DNA of 64,000 nt from Microterricola viridarii (GTDB lineage: Bacteria > Actinomycetota > Actinomycetes > Actinomycetales > Microbacteriaceae). Location of the stretch: positions 2,604,001-2,668,000 of the forward strand of contig NZ_LT629742.1 of assembly GCF_900104895.1 (NCBI RefSeq), given 5' to 3'. Positions 50,463-59,018 of the stretch are shown piece after piece (position 1 is the first letter of the stretch; every line of letters begins with the position of its first letter). A model generated the notes under the pieces. The model was not told the DNA's origin and ran no database searches. It saw only the letters and a list, made by a program, of their open reading frames with translations. A program made the position numbers and the translations under genes.

Positions 50463-53400
50463 CTAGACCGAGAAGTACTTGGCCTCGGGGTGGTGGAAGA
50501 CGAACGCATCGGTGGACTGCTCCGGGTGCAGCTGCAGCTCCTCCGAGAGCACGACACCCATCCGCTCCGGCTTCAGCAGCTCGACGACCTTGCGGCGGTC
50601 CTCCATCTCGGGGCAGGCCGGGTAGCCGAGCGAGAAGCGGGCACCGCGGTACTCCAGCTTGAACAGCCCGGCGACATCCGTCGGTTCCTCGCCGGCCAGG
50701 CCGAGCTCGGCACGGACCCGCGAGTGCCAGTACTCGGCCAGGGCCTCGGTCAGCTGCATCGCGAGCCCGTTCAGCTCCAGGTAGTCGCGGTACTTGTTCT
50801 CCGCGAACAGCTTCGACGTCGTCTCGCTCACCCGCTGCCCGGCGGTCACCAGCTGCACGGCGACGACATCCGTCTGCCCGCTCTCCTTCCCGCGCACGAA
50901 GTCGGAGAGGCACAGGTGCCGGTCGCGGCGCTGACGGGGGAAGGTGAAGCGCAGCCGCTCGCTGCCGACCGCTCCGCCGGAGCCGCCGTCCGGTGCCAGC
51001 AGGCCCGGCACGCCGAGCAGCCCGGCCGCATCGTCGCCGTGGTGCAGCACGACCATGTCGTTGCCGTCCGCGACGACCGGGAAGTAGCCGTAGGCGACGG
51101 AGGCATCCAGCATGCCCTCGGCGAGGATCCGGTCGAGCCAGTAGCGCAGCCGCGGCCGACCCTCGGTGTCGACGAGCTCCTGGTAGCTGGCGCCGTCGTC
51201 GCCGCGTCCCGGCTTCAGCCCCCACTGGCCGAGGAACGTCGCCCGCTCGTCCAGGAAGGCCGAGTACTCGGCCAGGGCGATGCCCTTGACGATGCGGGTG
51301 CCCCAGAACGGCGGCACGGGAACAAGATTGTCCAGCGCGACATCCGAGCGGGCGGGCAGGTCCTCCGGCTCCGTCACAATCAGCTGGCTCTGCCGGTGGA
51401 TGCGCTTCTTCAGCGCGGGCAGGCCGACGCTCTCCGGGTCGGCGCCGCGGGCGATCGCCACGAGCGGCTCCATCAGGGCGAGGCCCTCGAAGGCATCGCG
51501 GGCGTAGCGCACGGTGCCGTCGAAGAGCGCGTCGAGGTCGTCCTCGACGTAGCTGCGGGTGAGGGCGGCGCCGCCGAGGATGATCGGCCAGCGCTTGGCG
51601 AAGCCGCGGTTCTGCAGCTCGAGCAGGTTCTCCTTCATCACGACGGTCGACTTGACGAGCAGCCCGCTCATGCCGATGACGTCGGCGTTGTGTTCCTCTG
51701 CGGCCGCGATGAACTCGTTGATCGTCTGCTTGATGCCGATGTTCACGACCGTGTAGCCGTTGTTGGAGAGAATGATGTCGACGAGGTTCTTGCCGATGTC
51801 GTGCACGTCGCCGCGCACGGTGCCGATCACCATCGTGCCCTTGCCCGCGGCATCCGACTTCTCCATGTGCGGCTCGAGCAGGGCGACGGCGTTCTTCATC
51901 ACCTCGGCGGACTGCAGCACGAACGGCAGCTGCATCTCGCCTGCGCCGAAGCGCTCCCCGACCACCTTCATGCCCTCCAGCAGGTGCAGGTTGATGATGT
52001 CGATGGCGCTCAGCCCACCGGCGCGGGCCAGGTCGAGGTCGCCCTCGAGCCCCTTGCCCTCGCCGTCGATGATGCGGCGCTCCAGCCGCTCGCCCACCGG
52101 CAGCGCGGCCAGCTCCGCGGCCCGCTGGTCCTTGAGCGCCGCGGCGTCCACCCCGGCGAAGAGGTCGAGCATGGTGGAGAGCGGGTCGTAGACGAGCGTG
52201 CCGTCTGCGTCGTACTCGCGGCGGTCCCAGACGAGGTCGAGGGCGACCTTGCGGCGGTCCTCCGGCACGGATGCCAGCGGCACGATCTTCGCGGCGTCGA
52301 CGATCGCGCTCGTCAGCCCAGCCTCGACTGCCTCGTGCAGGAACACCGAGTTCAGCACCGAGCGGGCGGCCGGGTTGAGGCCGAAGGAGACGTTGGAGAC
52401 GCCGAGCGTCGTGTTGATGCCCGGGTACTTCGCGGTGATCTGGCGGATCGCCTCGATCGTCTCGATGGCGTCGCGGCGGGTCTCCTCCTGGCCGGTGGCG
52501 ATCGGGAAGGTGAGGGCGTCCACGATGATGTCCTCCACCCGCATGCCCCACTCGCCAATCAAGGTGTCGACCAGCCGGGAGGCGATGGCGACCTTCGTCT
52601 CGGTGGTGCGGGCCTGGCCCTGCTCGTCGATGGTCAGGGCGATGACGGCGGCGCCGTGCTCCTTGACGAGCGGCATGATGCGGGCGAAGCGGCTGGTGCC
52701 GCCCTCGCCGTCCTCGAAGTTGACCGAGTTGACGACGGGGCGGCCGCCGATCAGCTCGAGGCCGGCCTGCAGCACGGCGGGCTCGGTGGAGTCGATGACG
52801 AGCGGCAGCGTGGAGGCGCTGGCCAGCCTAGACACGATGGAGCTCATGTCCTCTGCCCCGTCGCGGCCGACGTAGTCGGTGCAGACGTCGAGCATGTTGG
52901 CGCCGTCGCGCACCTGGTTGCGGGCGATGTCGACGCAGTCGTCCCAGCGGCCGTCGAGCATCGCCTCCCGGAAGGCGCGCGAGCCGTTGGCGTTGGTGCG
53001 CTCACCGATCGAGAGGTAGGAGTTCTCCTGCTCGAAGCTGACGTGCTGGTACAGGCTGGCGACGCCCGGGTCGGCCTCCAGCACCCGTGTGGCGGGCGCG
53101 GCGCCCTGCAGCCGCTCGACGACGGCCCGCATGTGTGCGGGCGTCGTGCCGCAGCATCCGCCGATCAGGCCCAGGCCGAACTCCCTGACGAACTGCTCGT
53201 GCGCCGTCGCCAGCTCGACCGGGGTGAGCGGGTAGCTGGCCCCGTTGGCGCCGAGCACCGGCAGGCCGGCGTTCGGCATGCACATGACGGGGACGGTGGC
53301 GAATTTGGAGAGGTGCCGCAGATGCTCGCTCATCTCGGCGGGGCCGGTGGCGCAGTTGAGGCCGATCGCGTCGATGCCGAGCGGCTCCAGCGCGGTGAGC

Positions 53401-54089
53401 GCGGCGCCGATCTCGCTGCCCATCAGCATGGTGCCGGTCGTCTCGACGGTCACCTCGACGAAGATGGGCAGGCGGATGCCGCTGGCGGCGATGGCCGCCC
53501 GGCATCCGTTGACCGCCGACTTGGTCTGCAGCAGGTCTTGCGAGGTCTCGATGAGGAAGGCGTCTGCACCACCGCGGATCAGGCCGAGCGCCTGCTCGGC
53601 GAACGTCGCCTTGAGGTGCGCGTAGGTGGTGTGGCCGAGGCTCGGCAGCTTCGTGCCCGGACCCATCGATCCGAGCACCCAGCGCTGGCGGCCGTCGCGC
53701 GCCTCCCAGGCCTCTGCCCGCTCGCGGGCGATGGCCGCGCCGGCGTGGGCGAGCTCCTCGATGCGGTCGTCGATGTTGTAGTCGGAGAGGTTCGACCAGT
53801 TGGCGCCGAAGGTGTTGGTCTCGACGGCGTCGATGCCCGTCTCGAAGTAGGCGTCGTGGATGGCGCCGATCATGTCGGGCCGGCTGACGTTGAGGATCTC
53901 GTTGCAGCCCTCGAGCTGCTGGTAGTCCGCGAGGCTCGGCTCGTGCTCCTGCAGCATGGTGCCCATCGCGCCGTCGGCGATCACGACCCGCGAGGCGAGT
54001 GCGTCCAGCAGGGCCTGGGCGCGGGCGGGGCGCACGGCCTGCGAGATGTCGGTGCTCGTGCGGGTCTCGGTCGGTGCGGCGTCGGTCAC
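50463..54089 (-). CDS. metH: cobalamin-dependent methionine synthase MetH
   Basis: A 1208-residue MetH, which transfers a methyl group from methyltetrahydrofolate to homocysteine through methylcobalamin. Order: homocysteine-binding barrel (DGAMGTMLQEHEP; LNCATGP and GGCCGTTPAHM with zinc ligands), pterin-binding domain (SIGERTNANGSRAF), cobalamin-binding domain with DVHDIGKNLVDIILSNNGY (His lower ligand), and AdoMet reactivation domain at the C-terminus (RGARFSLGYPACPEMEDR). The start is GTG 54089, which removes a 37-residue upstream extension. No cobalamin riboswitch was recognised upstream. Confidence 0.96.
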   Translation of the reverse strand: MTDAAPTETRTSTDISQAVRPARAQALLDALASRVVIADGAMGTMLQEHEPSLADYQQLEGCNEILNVSRPDMIGAIHDAYFETGIDAVETNTFGANWSNLSDYNIDDRIEELAHAGAAIARERAEAWEARDGRQRWVLGSMGPGTKLPSLGHTTYAHLKATFAEQALGLIRGGADAFLIETSQDLLQTKSAVNGCRAAIAASGIRLPIFVEVTVETTGTMLMGSEIGAALTALEPLGIDAIGLNCATGPAEMSEHLRHLSKFATVPVMCMPNAGLPVLGANGASYPLTPVELATAHEQFVREFGLGLIGGCCGTTPAHMRAVVERLQGAAPATRVLEADPGVASLYQHVSFEQENSYLSIGERTNANGSRAFREAMLDGRWDDCVDIARNQVRDGANMLDVCTDYVGRDGAEDMSSIVSRLASASTLPLVIDSTEPAVLQAGLELIGGRPVVNSVNFEDGEGGTSRFARIMPLVKEHGAAVIALTIDEQGQARTTETKVAIASRLVDTLIGEWGMRVEDIIVDALTFPIATGQEETRRDAIETIEAIRQITAKYPGINTTLGVSNVSFGLNPAARSVLNSVFLHEAVEAGLTSAIVDAAKIVPLASVPEDRRKVALDLVWDRREYDADGTLVYDPLSTMLDLFAGVDAAALKDQRAAELAALPVGERLERRIIDGEGKGLEGDLDLARAGGLSAIDIINLHLLEGMKVVGERFGAGEMQLPFVLQSAEVMKNAVALLEPHMEKSDAAGKGTMVIGTVRGDVHDIGKNLVDIILSNNGYTVVNIGIKQTINEFIAAAEEHNADVIGMSGLLVKSTVVMKENLLELQNRGFAKRWPIILGGAALTRSYVEDDLDALFDGTVRYARDAFEGLALMEPLVAIARGADPESVGLPALKKRIHRQSQLIVTEPEDLPARSDVALDNLVPVPPFWGTRIVKGIALAEYSAFLDERATFLGQWGLKPGRGDDGASYQELVDTEGRPRLRYWLDRILAEGMLDASVAYGYFPVVADGNDMVVLHHGDDAAGLLGVPGLLAPDGGSGGAVGSERLRFTFPRQRRDRHLCLSDFVRGKESGQTDVVAVQLVTAGQRVSETTSKLFAENKYRDYLELNGLAMQLTEALAEYWHSRVRAELGLAGEEPTDVAGLFKLEYRGARFSLGYPACPEMEDRRKVVELLKPERMGVVLSEELQLHPEQSTDAFVFHHPEAKYFSV

Positions 54090-54188
54090 CCGCCAATCGT
54101 AGCGAGCGCGGCCGGGTGGGCACGCCTCGTGACGCCGCGCGACCACCCCGGGGCTTGCCCCGCGCGCCGCGGCGGTGTAGCAACAGGT

Positions 54189-54590
54189 ATGGACTTCCAC
54201 GCAACGATCGAGCTCATCGGCACAATCATCGACATCGCGGGCGTCGCGGTGATCGTGGTCGGGGCGATCATCACCACCCTGATCGCGCTGAACGCCCTGC
54301 TGCGCCGCCGCGGGCCGGTCTACGTGCCGTTCCGCCGTTCACTGGGCCGCTCGATCCTGCTCGGCCTCGAGCTGCTCGTCGCTGCCGACATCATCAAGAC
54401 GGTCGCGCTCACGCCGACGATGGAGAGCGTTGCCGTTCTCGGCGGCATCGTTCTGATCCGCACCTTCCTGAGCTTCTCGCTCGAGCTGGAGATCAGCGGG
54501 CGCTGGCCGTGGCAGACGAAGACCCCGCCGCAGACGCCGAAACCTGCGCCGGCACTGGCACCGACCGCCGAGGTGCTCGCGCCCGAATAG
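54189..54590 (+). CDS. DUF1622 membrane protein
   Basis: A 133-residue protein with three hydrophobic segments (GTIIDIAGVAVIVVGAIITT, SILLGLELLVAADIIKTVAL, VAVLGGIVLIRTFLSFSLEL) matching DUF1622. The Pro-rich tail is cytoplasmic or flexible. It is divergent from metH, 99 bases away, with a weak CAGG ribosome-binding site. Function is unknown. Confidence 0.85.
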   Translation: MDFHATIELIGTIIDIAGVAVIVVGAIITTLIALNALLRRRGPVYVPFRRSLGRSILLGLELLVAADIIKTVALTPTMESVAVLGGIVLIRTFLSFSLELEISGRWPWQTKTPPQTPKPAPALAPTAEVLAPE

Positions 54591-54593
54591 TCC

Positions 54594-54619
54594 GACCCCA
54601 ACAGCCGGACGGCGGGGTC
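54594..54619 (+). terminator. possible terminator after the DUF1622 gene
   Basis: GACCCC...GGGGTC with an inner GCCG/CGGC stem, directly past the stop. Confidence 0.4.
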
Positions 54620-54666
54620 TGCGCCCGTGCCCCGGCTCTCCGCGCCGCTGCCGCTAGAGTGGCCGC

Positions 54667-55812
54667 ATGTCACGCACCGAGACCCGCCGCCGTTGGCCAT
54701 GGTTCACCCTCGGCGGGGTCGCCGTCGCGGCCATCGCCGGGTGCGCCCTCGTCGTGTTCGGGGGCGCGCAACTGCTGCTGACCCCGCACCATGACACCTC
54801 GACCCACGCCGGCACGGTGATCGCCGTCTCCGATGGCGAGGTGACGCTGCGCGCGATGGCGGCGACCAAACGTGTGGGCACCTACGGCCTGGTCTGGGAC
54901 ACGGATGCCGGCCCCGGCACGGGAACGGCGACGATCGGCCCCGTCACCCGCACCACCGCCGACACCGTCATCCGCCCCATCTCGAACATCTCCGGCTCCC
55001 TCAGAGCCGGCACGGCCGTCACGCTGAATCCGAACATCTACACCGGCGACCCGGAGAGCAGCCTCGGCATCCCGTTCAGCCCGGTCACGGTCTCCGGCGA
55101 GCTCGGAGCGATGCCCGCCTGGCAGGTGCCCGGCGACGGCGACACCTGGGTGTTGTTCGTGCACGGCATCGACGGGCAGCGAGAGAGCGGGCTCCGCCCA
55201 CTGCCGACCCTCGTCGACGCCGGCCTGCCGACGCTGCTGATCACCTACCGCAACGATGTCGACGCCCCCGCGAGCCCGACCGGGCTCATCGCGCTCGGCC
55301 AGACCGAGTGGCGCGACCTCGAGGCGGCCGCCGACTACGCCATCGGGCAGGGCGCGACCGACTTCGTGCTCTACGGCGACTCGATGGGCGGCAGCATCGT
55401 CACCCGCTTCATGCACGAGTCGCCGCACGCCGCCCGGGTGCGCGGTCTGGTGCTGGACTCCCCCGTGCTCAACTGGTCCGGCGTGTTACAGGGGCAGGCG
55501 GATCGCTTCGGCTTGGGCTTCCTGAGCTCTCCGCTGCAGGCCGCGGTCGCCTGGCGGGGCGGCATCGATCTGGCCGAGCTCGACGAACTCGACCAGACGG
55601 CCCCGTTCGAGCACCTGCCAATCCTGCTCTTCCAAGGCCTCGCCGACCCGCTGGTCCCGCATGCCGAGAGTGAGGCGTTCGCGGCATCGCTGCCGCACGC
55701 CCGCTACGTTCCGGTCGCCGACGCCGGCCACATCCAGAGCTGGAACGTCGACCCCGGCTCGTACGAGGGTGCCCTCGCCGAGTTCGTGGCCCAGTTCGCG
55801 CCGGCGGCCTGA
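54667..55812 (+). CDS. membrane-anchored alpha/beta hydrolase
   Basis: A 381-residue hydrolase with an N-terminal membrane helix (LGGVAVAAIAGCALVVFGG), so the enzyme faces outward. The fold starts near VLFVHGIDGQRE (oxyanion HG) and has the nucleophile in VLYGDSMGGSIVTRF, Asp in GLADPLVP and His in DAGHIQSWN. The 100-residue region before it is a beta-rich extension. The substrate is unknown. Confidence 0.88.
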   Translation: MSRTETRRRWPWFTLGGVAVAAIAGCALVVFGGAQLLLTPHHDTSTHAGTVIAVSDGEVTLRAMAATKRVGTYGLVWDTDAGPGTGTATIGPVTRTTADTVIRPISNISGSLRAGTAVTLNPNIYTGDPESSLGIPFSPVTVSGELGAMPAWQVPGDGDTWVLFVHGIDGQRESGLRPLPTLVDAGLPTLLITYRNDVDAPASPTGLIALGQTEWRDLEAAADYAIGQGATDFVLYGDSMGGSIVTRFMHESPHAARVRGLVLDSPVLNWSGVLQGQADRFGLGFLSSPLQAAVAWRGGIDLAELDELDQTAPFEHLPILLFQGLADPLVPHAESEAFAASLPHARYVPVADAGHIQSWNVDPGSYEGALAEFVAQFAPAA

Positions 55813-55847
55813 CCCGCCCCGCCCGCGGACTGGCACCGCCCCCATCA

Positions 55848-55872
55848 GACCCCCCCCCGTGCGGGGGGTGTC
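55848..55872 (+). terminator. terminator after the hydrolase gene
   Basis: GACCCCCC...GGGGGGTGTC with a short loop, followed by CCCCCTTAA. Confidence 0.55.
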
Positions 55873-55928
55873 CCCCTTAATGTCGACTATCCGCGCTCTC
55901 AGCTGATCCATAGGCTTCGGAACCAAAC

Positions 55929-55949
55929 AGGGGTCTCTTCGAGGCCCCT
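55929..55949 (+). other. hairpin in the protease leader
   Basis: AGGGGTCTC-TTC-GAGGCCCCT, one mismatch, 18 bases upstream of the protease start. It might affect translation or mRNA stability. Confidence 0.35.
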
Positions 55950-55966
55950 CAGAATTGAGGAGAACG

Positions 55967-57463
55967 ATGTCCACACTCCGCACCACCTCCAGCCGCACGC
56001 GGAAACGCGCACTCACGGCCGGGCTTGCCCTCTCGATCGCACTCGGCGCCGCGGTACTCGTGCCCGGTGTCGCCACAGCCGCGCCCTACCCCACGGCGAA
56101 GGCCCCTGCCGTTGAGGCCACCCCCGGCCCGCTCATGAACTATGCCATCAACGTGCGCATCGTCAACCGCGGCCAGACGCTCAAGGTCGAGCGCGCCGTG
56201 GCCGCGGCCGGCGGCAGCGTGATCGAGTCGTACGCCGAGATCGGCGTCGTCATCGCGCAGTCCGACAACGCCGCATTCGCGGCATCCGTCGCCACCGAGA
56301 AGGCCGTGCTCTCGGTCGGCGCGACGCGCACTGCGCCCGTCGCAGCCACCGATCCGACGTACGGGGTGAGCGACCCGCTGGCCCCCGGGGAGTCCGGCAA
56401 CCGCCGCTCCGCGAACCAGACCAAGGACATGGGTGTCGAGGCCGAGGTGAACGTGGTCGCCGACCCGTCCGAGAACCGCCAGTGGGACATGGCCGCGATC
56501 GGCGCGACCGCCGCGCACGAGATCACCGACGGCAGCCGTGACGTTCTCGTCGCGGTGATCGACTCCGGCATCCAGGGCGACCACCCCGACCTCGCTGCGA
56601 ACGTCGACGTGGCCGCCTCGGCCAGCTGCCTGAGCGGCGTGGCCGACAGCAGCTACGAGTCGTGGCAGCCCACGACCAGCTCGCACGGCACGCACGTCGC
56701 GGGCACGATCGCGGCAGCCCGCAACGGCATCGGCATCGTCGGCGTCGCACCGAACGTGCGCGTGTCTGCGGTGAAGGTCGTCAACGACGACGGGTTCATC
56801 TACCCGGAGGCGGCCATCTGCGGCTTCATGCACGCGACCGAGACCGGTGCTGACATCACCAACAACAGCTACTACATCGACCCGTGGGAGTTCTGGTGCG
56901 ACGACAACGCCGACCAGAGCGCCGTGAAGACCGCCGTCAACCGCGCCGTGCAGTACTCGCAGGGCAAGGGCGTCCTGAACGTCGCCGCAGCCGGCAACTC
57001 GGCGCTGGACCTGGCCAACAAGACGGTCGATTCGGGCAGCCCGAATGACACGGTACCGATCACGCGCTCCGTGGCCACCGGATGCCACGACATCCCCGCC
57101 GAGCTCGACGGCGTCGTGACGGTCTCCTCCACCACCTCCACGGGCGCCAAGTCGGGCTTCTCCAACTACGGTCTGGGTGTCATCGACATCGCGGCCCCCG
57201 GCTCGTCGATCCTCTCGACGGTTGCTGGCGGCGGATACGGCACCTCCTCCGGCACCTCGATGGCGTCGCCGCACGTTGCGGGCGTCGCCGCCCTGCTGAA
57301 GTCGGTGCACCCGGAGAACTCGGGCCTCGGGCTCGGCCAGGTGCTCTACGCCCAGGCCACGGATGTCGCCTGCCCGACCGGATCGGCGCAGTGCACCGGC
57401 CCGGCCGCGAACAACGCCTTCTTCGGAGAGGGCCTGGTCAACGCGCTCAAGGCAGTGCAGTGA
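55967..57463 (+). CDS. secreted subtilisin-like serine protease (S8)
   Basis: A 498-residue preproprotease. Signal peptide about 1-38 (RALTAGLALSIALGAAVLVP...ATAAP), inhibitor propeptide to about 170, then the catalytic domain. Triad: Asp199 (VAVIDSGIQGDHPDL), His240 (SHGTHVAGTIA), Ser431 (GTSSGTSMASPHVAG); oxyanion NNS near 300. Start ATG 55967 with TTGAGGAGAAC. No cell-wall anchor is visible. Degrades protein outside the cell. Confidence 0.95.
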   Translation: MSTLRTTSSRTRKRALTAGLALSIALGAAVLVPGVATAAPYPTAKAPAVEATPGPLMNYAINVRIVNRGQTLKVERAVAAAGGSVIESYAEIGVVIAQSDNAAFAASVATEKAVLSVGATRTAPVAATDPTYGVSDPLAPGESGNRRSANQTKDMGVEAEVNVVADPSENRQWDMAAIGATAAHEITDGSRDVLVAVIDSGIQGDHPDLAANVDVAASASCLSGVADSSYESWQPTTSSHGTHVAGTIAAARNGIGIVGVAPNVRVSAVKVVNDDGFIYPEAAICGFMHATETGADITNNSYYIDPWEFWCDDNADQSAVKTAVNRAVQYSQGKGVLNVAAAGNSALDLANKTVDSGSPNDTVPITRSVATGCHDIPAELDGVVTVSSTTSTGAKSGFSNYGLGVIDIAAPGSSILSTVAGGGYGTSSGTSMASPHVAGVAALLKSVHPENSGLGLGQVLYAQATDVACPTGSAQCTGPAANNAFFGEGLVNALKAVQ

Positions 57464-57515
57464 GCTGAGCTGAGCTGATCTGATCTGATCTGATCTGAGC
57501 TGAGCTGAGCTGCGC
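57461..57515 (+). repeat. pentanucleotide repeat at the protease stop codon
   Basis: Eleven 5-base units: TGAGC three times, TGATC four times, TGAGC three times, TGCGC once. The first unit starts with the TGA stop itself. Loss or gain of units would not affect the protein. Confidence 0.9.
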
Positions 57516-57538
57516 AGTTCTGAGCTCGGCTGAAAGGT

Positions 57539-57580
57539 CTGGGGTGTGTCGGCGAGAGCCGGCACACCCCAGATTTGTGT
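57539..57580. terminator. bidirectional terminator between the protease and esterase genes
   Basis: CTGGGGTGTGTCGGC against GCCGGCACACCCCAG, GAGA loop, then ATTTGTGT on the plus strand. Confidence 0.8.
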
Positions 57581-57596
57581 GTCGGCCCTCGTCGCG

Positions 57597-58532
57597 TCAG
57601 CCGTGTAAAGGCCGGAGTGCCTCCCGCAGCGCCTCCGCCTGCGCCGCCCAGAAGTCCTGGGCGACGCCCGCCTTGGCGAAGATGGCATCGAAGCCGTGGA
57701 AAGCGCCCGGCACCACCAACAGCCGGCAGGGCACGCCGGCGGCGTTCAGGCGGCGGGCGTACTCCACGTCCTCGTCGTGGAAGAGGTCCAGCGTGCCGAC
57801 GCCGATCCAGGCCGGCGGCAACCCACTGAGCTCCTCACGGCGGGCCGGCGCGGCGTACGCCGAGACGCCGGCGCTGCCGGGCTCCTGACCGAGGTAGGCG
57901 CTCCAGCCATAGCGGTTGCTCTTCGGCGTCCAGGCCCGCACGCCGCGCGTGTCCATGTCGTCGCGCGTCACCGTGCGGTCGTCCAGCATCGGGTAGACGA
58001 GCAGCTGGAACACGGGCTGCACGCCGCCGCGGTCGTGGATCAGCAGCGCGGCGGCCGCCGCGAGTCCGCCGCCGGCGCTCGCCCCGCCGATCGCGATCCG
58101 GTCGGGGTCGACGTTGAGCACCTCGGCCTCGGCGAGCAGCCCGCGGAAGGCCGCGTAGACGTCTTCGACGGCGGCCGGGGCCGGGTTGTCTGGGGCCAGG
58201 CGGTAGCGCACGGCCGCCACGGTGATGCCGAGCTCCGCGGCGAAGGCGATGTTCGTGCGGTCATCCTGCTCGGGGCTGCCGATGATCAGCCCGCCGCCGT
58301 GCACCCACAGCAGGGCCGGAGCCGGGGCGGTGAGCCCGGACGGCTGGAAGATCCTGAGGGTGACCGCCGGCGCACCGGCCGGCCCGGCCACGGTCAGCTC
58401 CTGCACACTGACGCCGGGCGGGGTTGGGGCCGGGCGCGCAGAGCGCCCGCGCACGAACCGCGCGGATGCCGGCCCGAAGGAGAACGCGGGGATGAACCGC
58501 GCTGCGGCCAGATCAGGGTGAAAGGCGTGCAC
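57597..58532 (-). CDS. alpha/beta hydrolase, hormone-sensitive-lipase-type esterase
   Basis: A 311-residue esterase. Oxyanion motif LLWVHGGGLIIGSPE, nucleophile IGGASAGGGLAAA, Asp in VGTLDLFHDED, His in GAFHGFDAI. GTG 58532 with GAGGAG upstream; a longer frame to 58745 is not supported. Acts on acyl esters; substrate unknown. Confidence 0.92.
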   Translation of the reverse strand: MHAFHPDLAAARFIPAFSFGPASARFVRGRSARPAPTPPGVSVQELTVAGPAGAPAVTLRIFQPSGLTAPAPALLWVHGGGLIIGSPEQDDRTNIAFAAELGITVAAVRYRLAPDNPAPAAVEDVYAAFRGLLAEAEVLNVDPDRIAIGGASAGGGLAAAAALLIHDRGGVQPVFQLLVYPMLDDRTVTRDDMDTRGVRAWTPKSNRYGWSAYLGQEPGSAGVSAYAAPARREELSGLPPAWIGVGTLDLFHDEDVEYARRLNAAGVPCRLLVVPGAFHGFDAIFAKAGVAQDFWAAQAEALREALRPLHG

Positions 58533-58602
58533 GGCATCCGCTCCTCGAGGTCGGGCCCAGCCTAGCGGCCGCCTGCTGCGCGTCGACCGGCAGCGGCCCC
58601 GA

Positions 58603-58977
58603 TCAGCCGACGTGCTGGTCGAACAGGATGATGTTGCCGTCCGGGTCGCGCAGCATGAAGCTGCCGGGCCCGGTCGCCGTCTCATCGGCTTCAGAGAGGA
58701 AGTCCATCCCCCGCTCCTTGAACGTCTTCTGCAGGCTCCGGACATCCTCGAACTCGTCGAGCGGCTCGGCCGTGGCCGACCACCCCGGATTGAAGGTGAG
58801 CAGGTTGCTGTCGAACATGCCGTGGAAGAGCCCGATCGTCGTGGTGCCGTTGCGGAGGATCAGCCAGTTCTGCGCGGCGTCCCCCATCACCTGTTCGAAG
58901 CCGAGCGCCTCGTAGAAGTCCTGGGACGCCTGCACGTCCGCGACGGCCAAGCTGACCGAGAATGCCCCGAGTTCCAT
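58603..58977 (-). CDS. VOC superfamily (glyoxalase-like) protein
   Basis: A 124-residue single VOC module: FSVSLAVADVQASQDFYEAL, FMLRDPDGNIILFDQHV. Typical metal-binding fold (His/Glu positions unclear). Encoded between esterase and GH15 genes. The reaction is unknown. Confidence 0.88.
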   Translation of the reverse strand: MELGAFSVSLAVADVQASQDFYEALGFEQVMGDAAQNWLILRNGTTTIGLFHGMFDSNLLTFNPGWSATAEPLDEFEDVRSLQKTFKERGMDFLSEADETATGPGSFMLRDPDGNIILFDQHVG

Positions 58978-59018
58978 GTCGTCCTACTTTCTGATGGGTG
59001 CGGCTGATTCAGTGCCGC

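Noticed and set aside
54090-54188. SAM or cobalamin riboswitch before metH
   Set aside because: The 99-base divergent gap is too short and has no recognisable conserved core.
50346-54590. Plus-strand 1414-codon open frame
   Set aside because: Antisense of metH fused by chance with the repeat array and the real DUF1622 gene; only its last 133 residues (from ATG 54189) are real.
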